Of a stretch of DNA of 64,000 nt, positions 55,083 to 62,481 are shown in pieces (positions within the stretch are counted from its first letter, which is position 1; each line of letters begins with the position of its first letter). The stretch covers positions 1 to 64,000 of the forward strand of contig NZ_AP027733.1 in NCBI RefSeq assembly GCF_030296615.1. Direction: 5' to 3'. Source of the DNA: Frondihabitans sucicola (GTDB lineage: Bacteria > Actinomycetota > Actinomycetes > Actinomycetales > Microbacteriaceae). Made by a program: the position numbers and the translations under genes. The notes beneath the pieces are model-generated. The model was given only the letters and a program-made list of their open reading frames with translations. It was not told the origin of the DNA and ran no database searches.

Positions 55083-55172
55083 AGACGGGTGGGTCGCGGC
55101 TCCTTGGGGGTTCCCGTGTCCCTAAACTCGACGCATGCCCCTGGCCGCCCCACTCGCTTCCGGCGACCGCTG

Positions 55173-55924
55173 ATGCCTCGCGGAACCCCGAAGCGCTCCC
55201 CCAGCGACCAGGCGGCAGCCGACAGCGCCGGGCTCCGACGATATCGCCTCGCGCTCCGGCAGAACGACGCCGCCCAATCCCTCCGCCGCGCCGCCGAGCA
55301 GCTCTCCCGCGAGACCGCCGCCGACGTCCGACGAGCAGCCGCAGGCGCCGGACTGACGGTGGATGATTCCGCGCGAGCGATCGCCGAGGCCGGGCAGCGG
55401 AGTGACGGCCCCTAGCGGCCGCGGCTCTTCGCGCAGCAACGACCTTCACTCGCCAGCAGCGCCACAATCTCAAGGCCACCCGCTCCGACGAGCGAAGCCT
55501 TCCCGCAGACGACATCCAGCGCTTGGTCGAGACTCTCGATGACGCCACGGATGCCCACGACATCACGGAGCACCTGCGCGAGCAGCTCGCCCGCCGCCTG
55601 GCAGACCAGGGTCAATCCGCCCGAATGATCTCGCGCCACGTCAAGGCCAGCTACAACACGGTCGGCATCTGGATCGAGCGGCAGCGCGCAGCGGGGCCTG
55701 ACGAGATCGGGACTGGCGACATCCCCACGCTCCTCGCCCAGATCGCCCAGGTGGATGCCGACGCGCAGGGGCAGCAGCGAGCCCGGCGGTCCCTCGTGCT
55801 CCAGCTCCTCGAAGCGGGCGTCACGGGGAAGCAACTGGCAGCCCAGCTCGCCGTGTCGAATCACACCGTCGCGAAGTGGGCCGACAAGGCGAGGGCCGAG
55901 CGGTTCGAGATGGACGACCTGTAG
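55173..55924 (+). CDS. Double helix-turn-helix DNA-binding protein, one-base frame break
   Basis: ATG 55173: MPRGTPKRSPSDQAAADSAG..., helical to AEAGQRSDGP; the frame slips at four C (55409-55412) and one more base continues LAAAALRAATTFTRQQRHNL. The restored 250 residues include HTH 1 SARMISRHVKASYNTVGIWI and HTH 2 GKQLAAQLAVSNHTVAKWAD. Could be a replication or regulatory protein; no enzyme motif. Confidence 0.55.
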
Positions 55925-55936
55925 TTTCCGTGTCCC
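55925..55936 (-). repeat. 12-mer GGGACACGGAAA
   Basis: Between convergent genes 55173 (+) and 55943 (-). Confidence 0.9.
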
Positions 55937-55942
55937 CAGGGG

Positions 55943-56149
55943 TCAGTCTTCGTCCGAGAGGCCCATCTCATCGGCCAGCGCCTGGAGCCGGTCCGACTCG
56001 ATGCTCATGAGGCGCATCTTCTCGCGGTAGGCCTCGGCCTCTTCGCGGGTGCCCCTCATGTGGCCATGCCAGGCGTAGACGGTCTTGCCATCCAGGACGT
56101 GCTCGGTGATGGCGTCGCGATCCTCGACAGCGTCTTCTTCGGCGGCCAT
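55943..56149 (-). CDS. Small 68-residue protein
   Basis: Monocistronic. HVLDGKTVYAWHGHMRGTRE then a charged helix AEAYREKMRLMSIESDRLQA. Unknown. Confidence 0.6.
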   Translation of the reverse strand: MAAEEDAVEDRDAITEHVLDGKTVYAWHGHMRGTREEAEAYREKMRLMSIESDRLQALADEMGLSDED

Positions 56150-56214
56150 GGACTTCTCCCCTCGGCCCCCGTCCCTCGAAGGCGATTCACTACAGTACAC
56201 CCGCAGGTGTCACG
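56150..56214 (-). promoter_or_regulatory. Shared -10 and AGGGA hairpin leader, -35 unclear
   Basis: TACTGT 56192-56197 within GTGTACTGTAG; a TGACAC lies only ten bases above. Stem GCCTTCG/CGGGGGC, loop AGGGA, then GAGGGGAGAAGTCC. Confidence 0.65.
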
Positions 56215-56235
56215 CCAGAGGTGCTGACGCTGACA

Positions 56236-56251
56236 CTCCCATCCCCGACCC
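56236..56251 (-). repeat. Intergenic 16-mer (reverse)
   Basis: CTCCCATCCCCGACCC between divergent genes. Confidence 0.85.
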
Positions 56252-56280
56252 TCCGGCAGCGCGGGAGGCTGGCGCCCGAC

Positions 56281-56317
56281 TTTATAGATCGCGGCGTATT
56301 ATAGAGATTATAGATTT
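56281..56317 (+). promoter_or_regulatory. AT-rich TATAGA repeat upstream of the ATPase
   Basis: TTATAGAT, TTATAGAG, TTATAGATTT occur within 37 bases, a striking A/T island in GC-rich DNA. TATTAT or TATAGA could serve as -10; the repeats look like binding sites for the product of the next gene or another protein. Confidence 0.55.
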
Positions 56318-56338
56318 GCCGGTATCCAGGAGGCCGCC

Positions 56339-57505
56339 ATGCCCGACAACCCATTCATCCCGAGCTTCGGAGTCTCCCCGCTCTATCTCGCCGGGCGCGA
56401 CGCGGCGCTCGACGAGGTGCGGCAAGTGTCCCTCAATCTGGCGCGCGTCGACTACTCCCGTGCGAGCCTCATCATCGGCCAGCGCGGCATCGGCAAGACT
56501 GTCCTCTTGAATGCCGTCGAGGACGCCGCCCGCGAGGACGACTGGCTCATGGTCCAGGCGACCGCCGCCAAGGGATTCCTGGGGCGTCTAGTCGTGGAGC
56601 AGCTCCTGCCGCTCCTCGCGGAGCTGAAGCCTGACCACGCGAAGGTCACCGGGGAGCTGTCCGTCGGCATCGGCGTCGCCACGGCGGGCATCACCATCGA
56701 GGGCGCCGAGCAGTCCCCCACCGTGGCGAGTTTCCGCAACACCGTCTTCGCCATCTGCGAGGCGGCGCCGGAGCGGGGCCTGCTGTTCACCATCGACGAG
56801 ATCAACACCCGCGCCCGCGACGAGCTGGAGGAGTTCGCGACGGTCTACCAGCACGCCATCCGCGAGGGACTGAACGTCGCCCTGGTCATGTGCGGCATCC
56901 CGGCATCCCTGAGCCCCATGCTGTCGAAGGACGCCGCCGCCCTGACGTTCCTCAACCGGGCGAACAGGGTCGACATCGACCTGCTGCCGCTCCACGTCGC
57001 CAAGACCGCGTTCCGGGAGACGATCGCCATCCGGGGAACCCGCACGGCCACCGAGGAGACCATCGACTTCATGGCCCGCACCGCGAAGGGCTACCCGTTC
57101 GCGATCCAGGAGGTCGGGAACCGCGCGTGGGACGTGAACCCGGAAGCCAGAGAGATCACGCTGGCGGACGCCGAGGCGGTCCGTGACGCGGCGATCCAGG
57201 CCATGTACGACTCCGTGCTGCGTCCCATCTGGCGGGCGCTGCCGGACCGCATGCGCGACATCCTCCGCGTGCTGGCCCGAGACCCGGAGATCAGGACGAG
57301 CGCTATGGCGAAGGAGATCGGCGCGACGGCGACGGCGATGGGCGGCCTCTACCAGCGCCTCATCGAGACGGGCGTGGCTGTCCGTGCCGAGCGCGGCCGC
57401 GTCGCCATCACGATCCCCTACCTCGCCGCCTACGTGCGGAGCCTCGACGTCGCCGACGACGAGGGCCGTGACCGCCTGGCGATCCTTGACGAGTACGACG
57501 ACTGA
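56339..57505 (+). CDS. Orc/NACHT-like ATPase
   Basis: 388 residues; CAGGAGGCCGCC precedes the start. PLYLAGRDAALDEV, Walker A GQRGIGKT, Walker B LLFTIDEIN, a sensor-like VALVMCGIP and a C-terminal winged-helix-like part (DILRVLARDPEIRTSAMAKE). This is the layout of stand-alone archaeal/Orc1-type ATPases common in actinobacteria. Role unproven: replication, partition or defence are possible. A terminator follows. Confidence 0.7.
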   Translation: MPDNPFIPSFGVSPLYLAGRDAALDEVRQVSLNLARVDYSRASLIIGQRGIGKTVLLNAVEDAAREDDWLMVQATAAKGFLGRLVVEQLLPLLAELKPDHAKVTGELSVGIGVATAGITIEGAEQSPTVASFRNTVFAICEAAPERGLLFTIDEINTRARDELEEFATVYQHAIREGLNVALVMCGIPASLSPMLSKDAAALTFLNRANRVDIDLLPLHVAKTAFRETIAIRGTRTATEETIDFMARTAKGYPFAIQEVGNRAWDVNPEAREITLADAEAVRDAAIQAMYDSVLRPIWRALPDRMRDILRVLARDPEIRTSAMAKEIGATATAMGGLYQRLIETGVAVRAERGRVAITIPYLAAYVRSLDVADDEGRDRLAILDEYDD

Positions 57506-57526
57506 CGGTCCCCCTCCGGCATAGAG

Positions 57527-57561
57527 GAGAGCCCCGCGCCGGGGGATGGCGCGGGGCTCTC
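57527..57561 (+). terminator. Hairpin terminator
   Basis: Perfect GAGAGCCCCGCGCC/GGCGCGGGGCTCTC stem with a seven-base loop. Confidence 0.8.
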
Positions 57562-57631
57562 GATGGCGACCGAATGGGGGGACGGTCGCCCGGACGCCGA
57601 CTCGGGGGAATCGGCGTGACGTCACCGTATA

Positions 57632-57658
57632 CCGCGACCGGTTCGAACGGTCGCGCGG
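57632..57658. repeat. Perfect inverted repeat GCGACCG/CGGTCGC
   Basis: A 10-bp class stem (CCGCGACCG and CGGTCGCGCGG) around GTTCGAA, between the terminator and the convergent gene at 57666. Confidence 0.7.
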
Positions 57659-57665
57659 TGACGAG

Positions 57666-57959
57666 CTAGGTGGTCGCCGGGACACCCTCCCGTGCGACGG
57701 CGAGGCAGGCATCGCCCCACTCGCGGATGCGCTCGATGTTGGCGGGAAGCCAGGCGTCGTGAGCGTCGCCCTGGCCGAAGTCATCGGCGGCAATGAAGCC
57801 GAAGGTGATGCCGCCCGTGCTCTCGCGGAAGGTGGCAGTGCCCATCTCGAAGTAGATCGAGAGGACGAAGGTGTCGGCAGGCATGGTGAGGCTGGCGCTC
57901 TGGAAGCCCAGGCCCGTGAATGCGGTCTCGGGGTGCTCGATCGTTGCCGTCGTGACCAC
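57666..57959 (-). CDS. Unrecognised 97-residue protein
   Basis: GTG 57959 after GAGAGAGGGACCA. Beta-rich (TGLGFQSASLTMPADTFVLS; STGGITFGFIAADDF). Monocistronic. Unknown. Confidence 0.65.
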   Translation of the reverse strand: MVTTATIEHPETAFTGLGFQSASLTMPADTFVLSIYFEMGTATFRESTGGITFGFIAADDFGQGDAHDAWLPANIERIREWGDACLAVAREGVPATT

Positions 57960-58031
57960 TGGTCCCTCTCTCGGCGCTGTCCCTCAGCGCCTCACTGAGG
58001 CTTACAGTACACGGTCTGTCGGGTGTGTCAA
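57960..58031 (-). promoter_or_regulatory. Shared promoter with AGGGA hairpin leader
   Basis: TTGACA 58026-58031, spacer 16, TACTGT 58004-58009. Stem GGCGCTG/CAGCGCC, loop AGGGA. Confidence 0.85.
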
Positions 58032-58058
58032 CTCCGCGTCGGCACCGTGCCATGGGAA

Positions 58059-58074
58059 CTCCCATCCCCGACCC
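58059..58074 (-). repeat. Intergenic 16-mer (reverse)
   Basis: CTCCCATCCCCGACCC between the promoter above and the triple hairpin. Confidence 0.85.
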
Positions 58075-58087
58075 CCGCGCACGCGAA

Positions 58088-58162
58088 GAGGGCGACCGCC
58101 CCGAAGCGATCGCCCTCTCCATGACCACCCCGAAGTGGTCAGAGGCCGCCCCGAAGCGGCCT
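58088..58162 (-). terminator. Array of three UUCG hairpins
   Basis: On the minus strand GGCCGC-TTCGGG-GCGGCC, GACCAC-TTCGGG-GTGGTC and GGCGATCGC-TTCGGG-GCGGTCGCC follow the gene at 58173. The stems differ but the loop is the same stable cUUCGg type. Confidence 0.75.
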
Positions 58163-58172
58163 GGTCTGCGGG

Positions 58173-58490
58173 TCAGCCGATGGCGACTTCGCCCGAGGTC
58201 AGCTCGAAGACACCCTTGGCCTCGAACCAGCGATCCAGGCGCATCGAGCCGACGAGTACGCGGGGCTCGGCCGAGGCGAAGTCGGGGGCCATCTGGCCGA
58301 GGCGGAGGAGTGAGACGACGTTGATCCACCTGCCGTCGAGGCGCTGCGCCTGGAACTCCATCTCGGCGATGACGAAGTTGCCCTCGTGCTCGACGAGGGT
58401 GGACTGGGTGATGACGGCGTTGCGGAGGGCGCCGACGATGACGGTGGTGTCCGTGGAGGTGAGGCTGACTGCGGTGGTGGTAGCGCTCAT
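58173..58490 (-). CDS. Possible SSB-like OB-fold protein
   Basis: 105 residues. TTVIVGALRNAVITQSTLVE, GNFVIAEMEFQAQRLDGRWI, PRVLVGSMRLDRWFEAKGVF echo the strand order of single-stranded-DNA-binding OB folds, shortened and without the acidic SSB tail. Monocistronic with a hairpin promoter. Weak assignment. Confidence 0.45.
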   Translation of the reverse strand: MSATTTAVSLTSTDTTVIVGALRNAVITQSTLVEHEGNFVIAEMEFQAQRLDGRWINVVSLLRLGQMAPDFASAEPRVLVGSMRLDRWFEAKGVFELTSGEVAIG

Positions 58491-58564
58491 GATCTGGTGT
58501 CCTCTCGGCTCCGTCCCTCGAAGCCTTACGAGTCCTACAGTACACGCAAAACGCCTCCCGTCAA
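58491..58564 (-). promoter_or_regulatory. Shared promoter with AGGGA hairpin leader
   Basis: TTGACG 58559-58564, spacer 16, TACTGT 58537-58542. Stem GGCTTCG/CGGAGCC, loop AGGGA, GAGAGGACACC. Its -35 lies inside the terminator at 58550. Confidence 0.85.
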
Positions 58565-58597
58565 GTCGACCTGCAAAGTCGGCTTGAGAGAGGCGTT
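58550..58597 (-). terminator. Terminator that contains the next promoter's -35
   Basis: AACGCCTC, CAAG and CGAC pair with GTCG, CTTG and GAGGCGTT, then TTTT follows. It ends the lipoprotein gene while its 3' arm includes TTGACG of the next promoter. Confidence 0.7.
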
Positions 58598-58613
58598 CCG
58601 CGAGAGCGTTCGG

Positions 58614-59513
58614 CTAGGAGTTGAAGACCCAGCAGGCGCCGTACTTGTACGACGGGTAGGTCGACTCCGCGACCCCGTACTCCCACCAGGCCTCGCCCGA
58701 TGTCGCGACGCTCGGGCAGATGGTCTTCATCTTCGCGTCGAGGGCGGCCTCGCCGGGGTAGGTGGCGAACGTCTTGCCCAGGTCCACGAGGAGCGCGTCC
58801 CGCCAGTAGGCGGCGCTCGTGCCGGTGCAGGGCACGATCTTCGCGGCAGTCGGGTCGGCCAGCGGGCCAGTGGTGGACGGGTCACCCGTGGCGACGACGC
58901 AGAGCGCGTACTTCTTGGGGTCCGCCTTGGCCGCCGTCTTGATGGCCGCGAGCGAGGCGGGCATGCTCCCGAGGACAGGGGCAGCGAGAGTCCCTTCGGC
59001 GATGAGGCCGAGGTCACAGCGGAGGATACGATGCCCCGCCTTCCACATGGCCTCCGAGGGCGCCGACGCGTACGCGGTCAGGAGGGCCATCGACGCGACC
59101 TGCGAGCCGCCCTGTGCCGCCACGTTCGGAGCGACGCAGGTGGCGTTGGCCCAGGTGGCGAGAGCGGCACTCCACTTCGACGTGCGAGGGCCCGGATAGG
59201 TCGACGCGAGCGAGGTGGGAATGGTGGCGACCGCCGTGGTCACGAGCTGATGAGTGCCGGAGCAGGACACGGGCGCGGTCCCCTCCCATCCGTCCCATGT
59301 CGTCCAGACGGCCTGGTCGGCCTTCGACAGCGACCAGCAGTCGCCCGTCTTCGGCACCACCTTGTCGCCGGAGACGGTGACAGTGGGCGCGGCAGATGGC
59401 GTCGACACAGTGCCGGGGCCGGGAGTGGCCGACACGGTGGGCGATGAACACCCGGCCAGCGCGGCCGTCAGAGCGAGAGTCGCCGCAAGCGCAGCGACGA
59501 TGGACTTCTTCAT
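58614..59513 (-). CDS. Lipoprotein with septum-formation-like domain
   Basis: 299 residues; GGGGGATTC precedes ATG 59513. Signal peptide with lipobox L-A-G-C (Cys about 22), a Thr/Ser/Pro linker, then TGDCWSLSKADQAVW and VSCSGTHQLVTTAVATIP, a D-C-W...C...H-x-x-(E/Q) pattern as in the actinobacterial Septum_form domain. Six further Cys occur, ending YGACWVFNS. Surface location expected; exact role unknown. Confidence 0.65.
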   Translation of the reverse strand: MKKSIVAALAATLALTAALAGCSSPTVSATPGPGTVSTPSAAPTVTVSGDKVVPKTGDCWSLSKADQAVWTTWDGWEGTAPVSCSGTHQLVTTAVATIPTSLASTYPGPRTSKWSAALATWANATCVAPNVAAQGGSQVASMALLTAYASAPSEAMWKAGHRILRCDLGLIAEGTLAAPVLGSMPASLAAIKTAAKADPKKYALCVVATGDPSTTGPLADPTAAKIVPCTGTSAAYWRDALLVDLGKTFATYPGEAALDAKMKTICPSVATSGEAWWEYGVAESTYPSYKYGACWVFNS

Positions 59514-59636
59514 GAATCCCCCGGATTGCAGCAGCATGCTGCGTCATGCGCACGGTGATCGCGTGCGACTGGCTCCCTCAAGGGTAGAGGCCGGGGCCTT
59601 GCCGCCGCGCGTCCCAGAAGGGGGCCGACGGCCCGA

Positions 59637-59652
59637 GGGTCGGGGATGGGAG
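59637..59652 (+). repeat. Intergenic 16-mer GGGTCGGGGATGGGAG
   Basis: Between the lipoprotein start region and the stop of the AbiEii-like gene at 59668. Confidence 0.85.
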
Positions 59653-59667
59653 GCTCGCGGGACGCGG

Positions 59668-60428
59668 CTACGGCGAGGTCACGTACTCCCGCACGAGGGC
59701 GGTGAAGGTCGACGGCGGGACCTCAGCCTCCGTGAAGAGACGGTTGCGCCTCGCCCCGTCCGCGAGCCCGTGGAGCGTGCGGGCGGCATCCAGTCGGCTG
59801 CCGATCAGCGGTGTCTTGTCGAGCTGCCAGCCGCCCGTTTCCGTGTCCCCGTGCGCGTTGCGGATCGAGAGCAGGTGATAGAGGTCCGTGATGTCCTTCG
59901 CCGCCGACCGCGTGCTGGATGCGCTCGCCTTGAGGACCAGGGCGACCTCGACCGGGGGACGGGAACGTCGAACCGATCCTCGCTGCCGTCGAGGGACGCC
60001 ACGGTGAGGTCGATCACGATCGGCTCGCTCGTCAGCGCGAGGGCGAGCCCCGGCGTCGCGTCGTAGGCGCGCCCCTCGATGATGAGCGGGCGGAAGCGCC
60101 CGTCGAGGCTTGGCACCAGGAGGTCGATGGCGCGGTCCCCTCGCGTCAGCCGGTTGCCCCCTTCGGGCTCGTAGTCGGCCGCGATCAGCCGGTCATGGAT
60201 GATCTGCGTCCCCGCAACCTCGGTGCTAATGCCCGCGTCCGCATCGTTCGTGCGGCGCGGCGCGAGGTCGGCCACCGGGAAGGCGGCCAGGAGCAGCCCG
60301 ACCATGTGGCCGCCGACGATCCGCACCTCGGCCAAGTCGGCCATGGCCCGGACCACGTCTGCCAGGGACTCGAACGCGGCGTCGTCAGCGGCCGAGACGC
60401 TCGGGATGACGCACTCGCGGCGGATCAC
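59668..60428 (-). CDS. AbiEii-like nucleotidyltransferase toxin, one-base frame break
   Basis: GTG 60428 overlaps the upstream stop. VRIVGGHMVGLLLAAFP and RRTNDADAGIST give the GG...D-x-D nucleotidyltransferase signature. The frame slips at five G (59954-59958); one more base continues EVALVLKASASSTRSAAKDI with the D-I-T-D-L-Y-H-L-L helix typical of AbiEii-type toxins. About 254 residues. The 12-mer at 59838 encodes GDTETG. Partner of the gene at 60425. Confidence 0.6.
59838..59849 (-). repeat. 12-mer GGGACACGGAAA inside a gene
   Basis: Internal coding copy in the toxin-like gene. Confidence 0.9.
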
Positions 60429-61417
60429 GCCTCCACCCGGCGCTTCAGGACAGCCTCCTTGAGGTGCTGCGCGGCATCCCTGGAGTCAGGGCCGGGCGAG
60501 CGGAGCACCTCCCAGGCGGTAATGAGTGGGTCGGTCATGGGTTCGCCGCCCTGCGGGTAGGCGCTGGCGGTGGCGAAGATCGTGAGGTCCCTCGGGACGA
60601 CGATCTCCAGGGTCGCCTCGTCCCCATCGTCGGCGGGTGCGAAGCGCTCCGACAGCTCGATGTCGCGGCTGGCGTAGAAGACGGCGCGACGGCCGCGCCG
60701 CCACGGCGCCAACCGGTCTGCGGCCTCGTCCCCGGAGAGCAGTTTCCGTGCCCCCGAGTCCAGCGCGAGCACGCGCTCCACCTGGTCTCGGAGCGGGGCC
60801 ACGCTCACCCATCCGCGCCGGGAGCCCTGCGGTCCCGGGTATGCGGTGAGGGCGTAGTCCCAAAGCGCGGCGGGGTCGGTCGTGAACCAGCCGCGCGACG
60901 ATCGAACACCGTAGTCGGCGAGAGCATGGAGGGCGGCATGCGTGGACTGCTGCGTGATGCCCGCCTCCGCGGCCAGCTCGATTTGCGGGCGCGGCTTGGT
61001 GGTCCTCAGGAGCGCACGGGCGACGGCGAGCTTGCCCCAGGGAAGGCGGCCGCGCGCGCGCGGCTTCAGGGCGTCATTGCTGGGCTCGCCGGGGAGGATG
61101 TGATCAATGCCATCGAGGATCACGAGGCGGTCGGCGATGGAGGCGACGATGACCCTATGATCGGCCCTCGCTCGGCTGAGGAGGGAGGAGGTCGCCTGTG
61201 GCACGAGGTAGAGCAGGCTGTCCCTTTTGCCATCGTGCGCGAGCGCTTCGAGGTGCAGATCGACGCGGCTGGGCGTGGGGCCGGTGCTCGGGACGAAGGG
61301 GCGCGCTCGACGCCTACCTGTCGGCGTGTGAATGTCGACGGTCTCGTCGGCCGTGATGGTCGGCGGAAGGTCGAGGCGCGCCAGGAGGTCCAGGCCGCTG
61401 TTCAGGGTGGTTGTCAC
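60425..61417 (-). CDS. AbiEi-like antitoxin/regulator
   Basis: 330 residues from GTG 61417, six bases below TATTCT (leaderless). The central winged-helix region (VARALLRTTKPRPQIELAAE; TQQSTHAALHALADYGVR) and the C-terminal domain order match AbiEi-type antitoxins, and the overlapping nucleotidyltransferase gene completes the pair. Such systems arrest growth during phage infection and are autoregulated by the antitoxin. Confidence 0.55.
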   Translation of the reverse strand: MTTTLNSGLDLLARLDLPPTITADETVDIHTPTGRRRARPFVPSTGPTPSRVDLHLEALAHDGKRDSLLYLVPQATSSLLSRARADHRVIVASIADRLVILDGIDHILPGEPSNDALKPRARGRLPWGKLAVARALLRTTKPRPQIELAAEAGITQQSTHAALHALADYGVRSSRGWFTTDPAALWDYALTAYPGPQGSRRGWVSVAPLRDQVERVLALDSGARKLLSGDEAADRLAPWRRGRRAVFYASRDIELSERFAPADDGDEATLEIVVPRDLTIFATASAYPQGGEPMTDPLITAWEVLRSPGPDSRDAAQHLKEAVLKRRVEA

Positions 61418-61429
61418 TCGTTCAGAATA

Positions 61430-61461
61430 CAGTTTTTGTTGTTGTGGAGCGCATAAAACTG
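61430..61461. promoter_or_regulatory. Inverted repeat operator CAGTTTT/AAAACTG
   Basis: Seven-base arms 18 bases apart, immediately above the -10 (61424-61429) of the AbiEi-like gene; placed as expected for antitoxin autoregulation. Confidence 0.6.
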
Positions 61462-61491
61462 TTGGGAACGGTTGTGAGATGCGGATTCGTG

Positions 61492-61579
61492 TTGACGACC
61501 TGCATATGCACGTGTACTGTAGCAATCACAACGACGGCGCTAGCCGAATAGCACCCCACCGACACTCCAGGAGCACGAC
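61492..61579 (+). promoter_or_regulatory. Shared promoter with CGCTA palindrome instead of hairpin
   Basis: TTGACG 61492-61497, spacer 17 with TGCATATGCACG, TACTGT 61515-61520. The leader holds CGCTAGCCGAATAGCA (61538-61553) and an AGGAG site, no AGGGA hairpin. Confidence 0.8.
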
Positions 61580-62005
61580 ATGCCTCAGTTCGACCTCTTC
61601 ATCGAGAACGACGCGATCCGCTCCCACTTCGCGAACATCGGCGCGGGTGACGCCTCCCCCAAGGTCATCGGTCGATTCGCCACCGTCGAAGAATTTGCTG
61701 CCGCCGTCCAGAAACTCCACGTCACTAAGGGCACCAAGAAGCAGATCGCCGAAGAAGCTGCCCGCCGCGAGTCACCCGACCGCATGAAGAGCCCCACAGA
61801 AGACACTGACGAAGCCGTCCGCGCTTTCTACATCAACCTCCAGATGCAGCCCAAGCGCCACCAGGCCGCCCCCGAGGCGGGCGTCCTGTATGTCGTCAAC
61901 GGCCAGGGGAAGAGGTTCTACCCCCTCGTTCCGGGCGAGAAGCCCCGCATGCTCCACCCCGTCGTCCTCACCGAACTCCTCGACACCCTCGCCCAGAAAG
62001 CCTGA
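61580..62005 (+). CDS. Small protein of a three-member family (C)
   Basis: 141 residues. PKVIGRFATVEEFAAAVQKL, HVTKG and PEAGVLYVVNGQGKRFYPLV, ending PVVLTELLDTLAQKA, match the genes at 35596 and 46482, with a longer middle. First of three closely packed genes. Confidence 0.65.
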   Translation: MPQFDLFIENDAIRSHFANIGAGDASPKVIGRFATVEEFAAAVQKLHVTKGTKKQIAEEAARRESPDRMKSPTEDTDEAVRAFYINLQMQPKRHQAAPEAGVLYVVNGQGKRFYPLVPGEKPRMLHPVVLTELLDTLAQKA

Positions 62006-62008
62006 CCT

Positions 62009-62170
62009 GTGAAGATCAAGATCGAACTCACCATCAACGTCGACCCCGAGGACTGGAGCCGGTCCTACGGCACCGGCACCGACGCCAAGGCCGTCCGCAA
62101 CGACGTCAAGTCCTGGGTGCGCGGCTGGGTAAGCGAACACCCCGAGAACCTCATCGAGGTCGTCGCGTGA
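62009..62170 (+). CDS. Small 53-residue protein
   Basis: GTG 62009 three bases after the upstream stop. KIKIELTINVDPEDWSRSYG, then a basic/aromatic helix VRNDVKSWVRGWVSE. Credible from spacing and overlap with the next gene; unknown. Confidence 0.55.
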   Translation: MKIKIELTINVDPEDWSRSYGTGTDAKAVRNDVKSWVRGWVSEHPENLIEVVA

Positions 62171-62481
62171 GCGCCGCCAATGCCGAGGCGCTCACCGACC
62201 ACGCCTCCCTCGACCTCCTCGAACGCGGCTACAAGCCCATCGATGAGTTCGGCGGCATCACCGTCGGCACCCGCGTTCGCAACACGGGCCACCAGTACCC
62301 CGCCGCTTACCAGCACGGCACCGCGACCGTGGTTGCCGTCATGGAAAAGTCGCCATCCTCGTGGTCGCAGTACTACGGCGCCCGCGACATTGAGATCGTC
62401 GTGGACGTCGACGACAAGACCTGGGGCACCAAGACCCACGCGTGGGCCAGCTACGGCACCGCCCTCGTGACCCCGATCTGA
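62167..62481 (+). CDS. Unrecognised 104-residue protein
   Basis: GTG 62167 overlaps the upstream stop. GGITVGTRVRNTGHQYPAAY and TATVVAVMEKSPSSW, then DIEIVVDVDDKTWGTKTHAW: a small beta-barrel-like pattern (SH3-like possible). Unknown. Confidence 0.6.
   Translation: MSAANAEALTDHASLDLLERGYKPIDEFGGITVGTRVRNTGHQYPAAYQHGTATVVAVMEKSPSSWSQYYGARDIEIVVDVDDKTWGTKTHAWASYGTALVTPI

Noticed and set aside
4197..59849. 12-mer as an ordinary Shine-Dalgarno sequence
   Set aside because: GGGACACGGAAA is not a good match to the 16S end, several copies are internal to genes, and genes near it often have a separate GGAG site.
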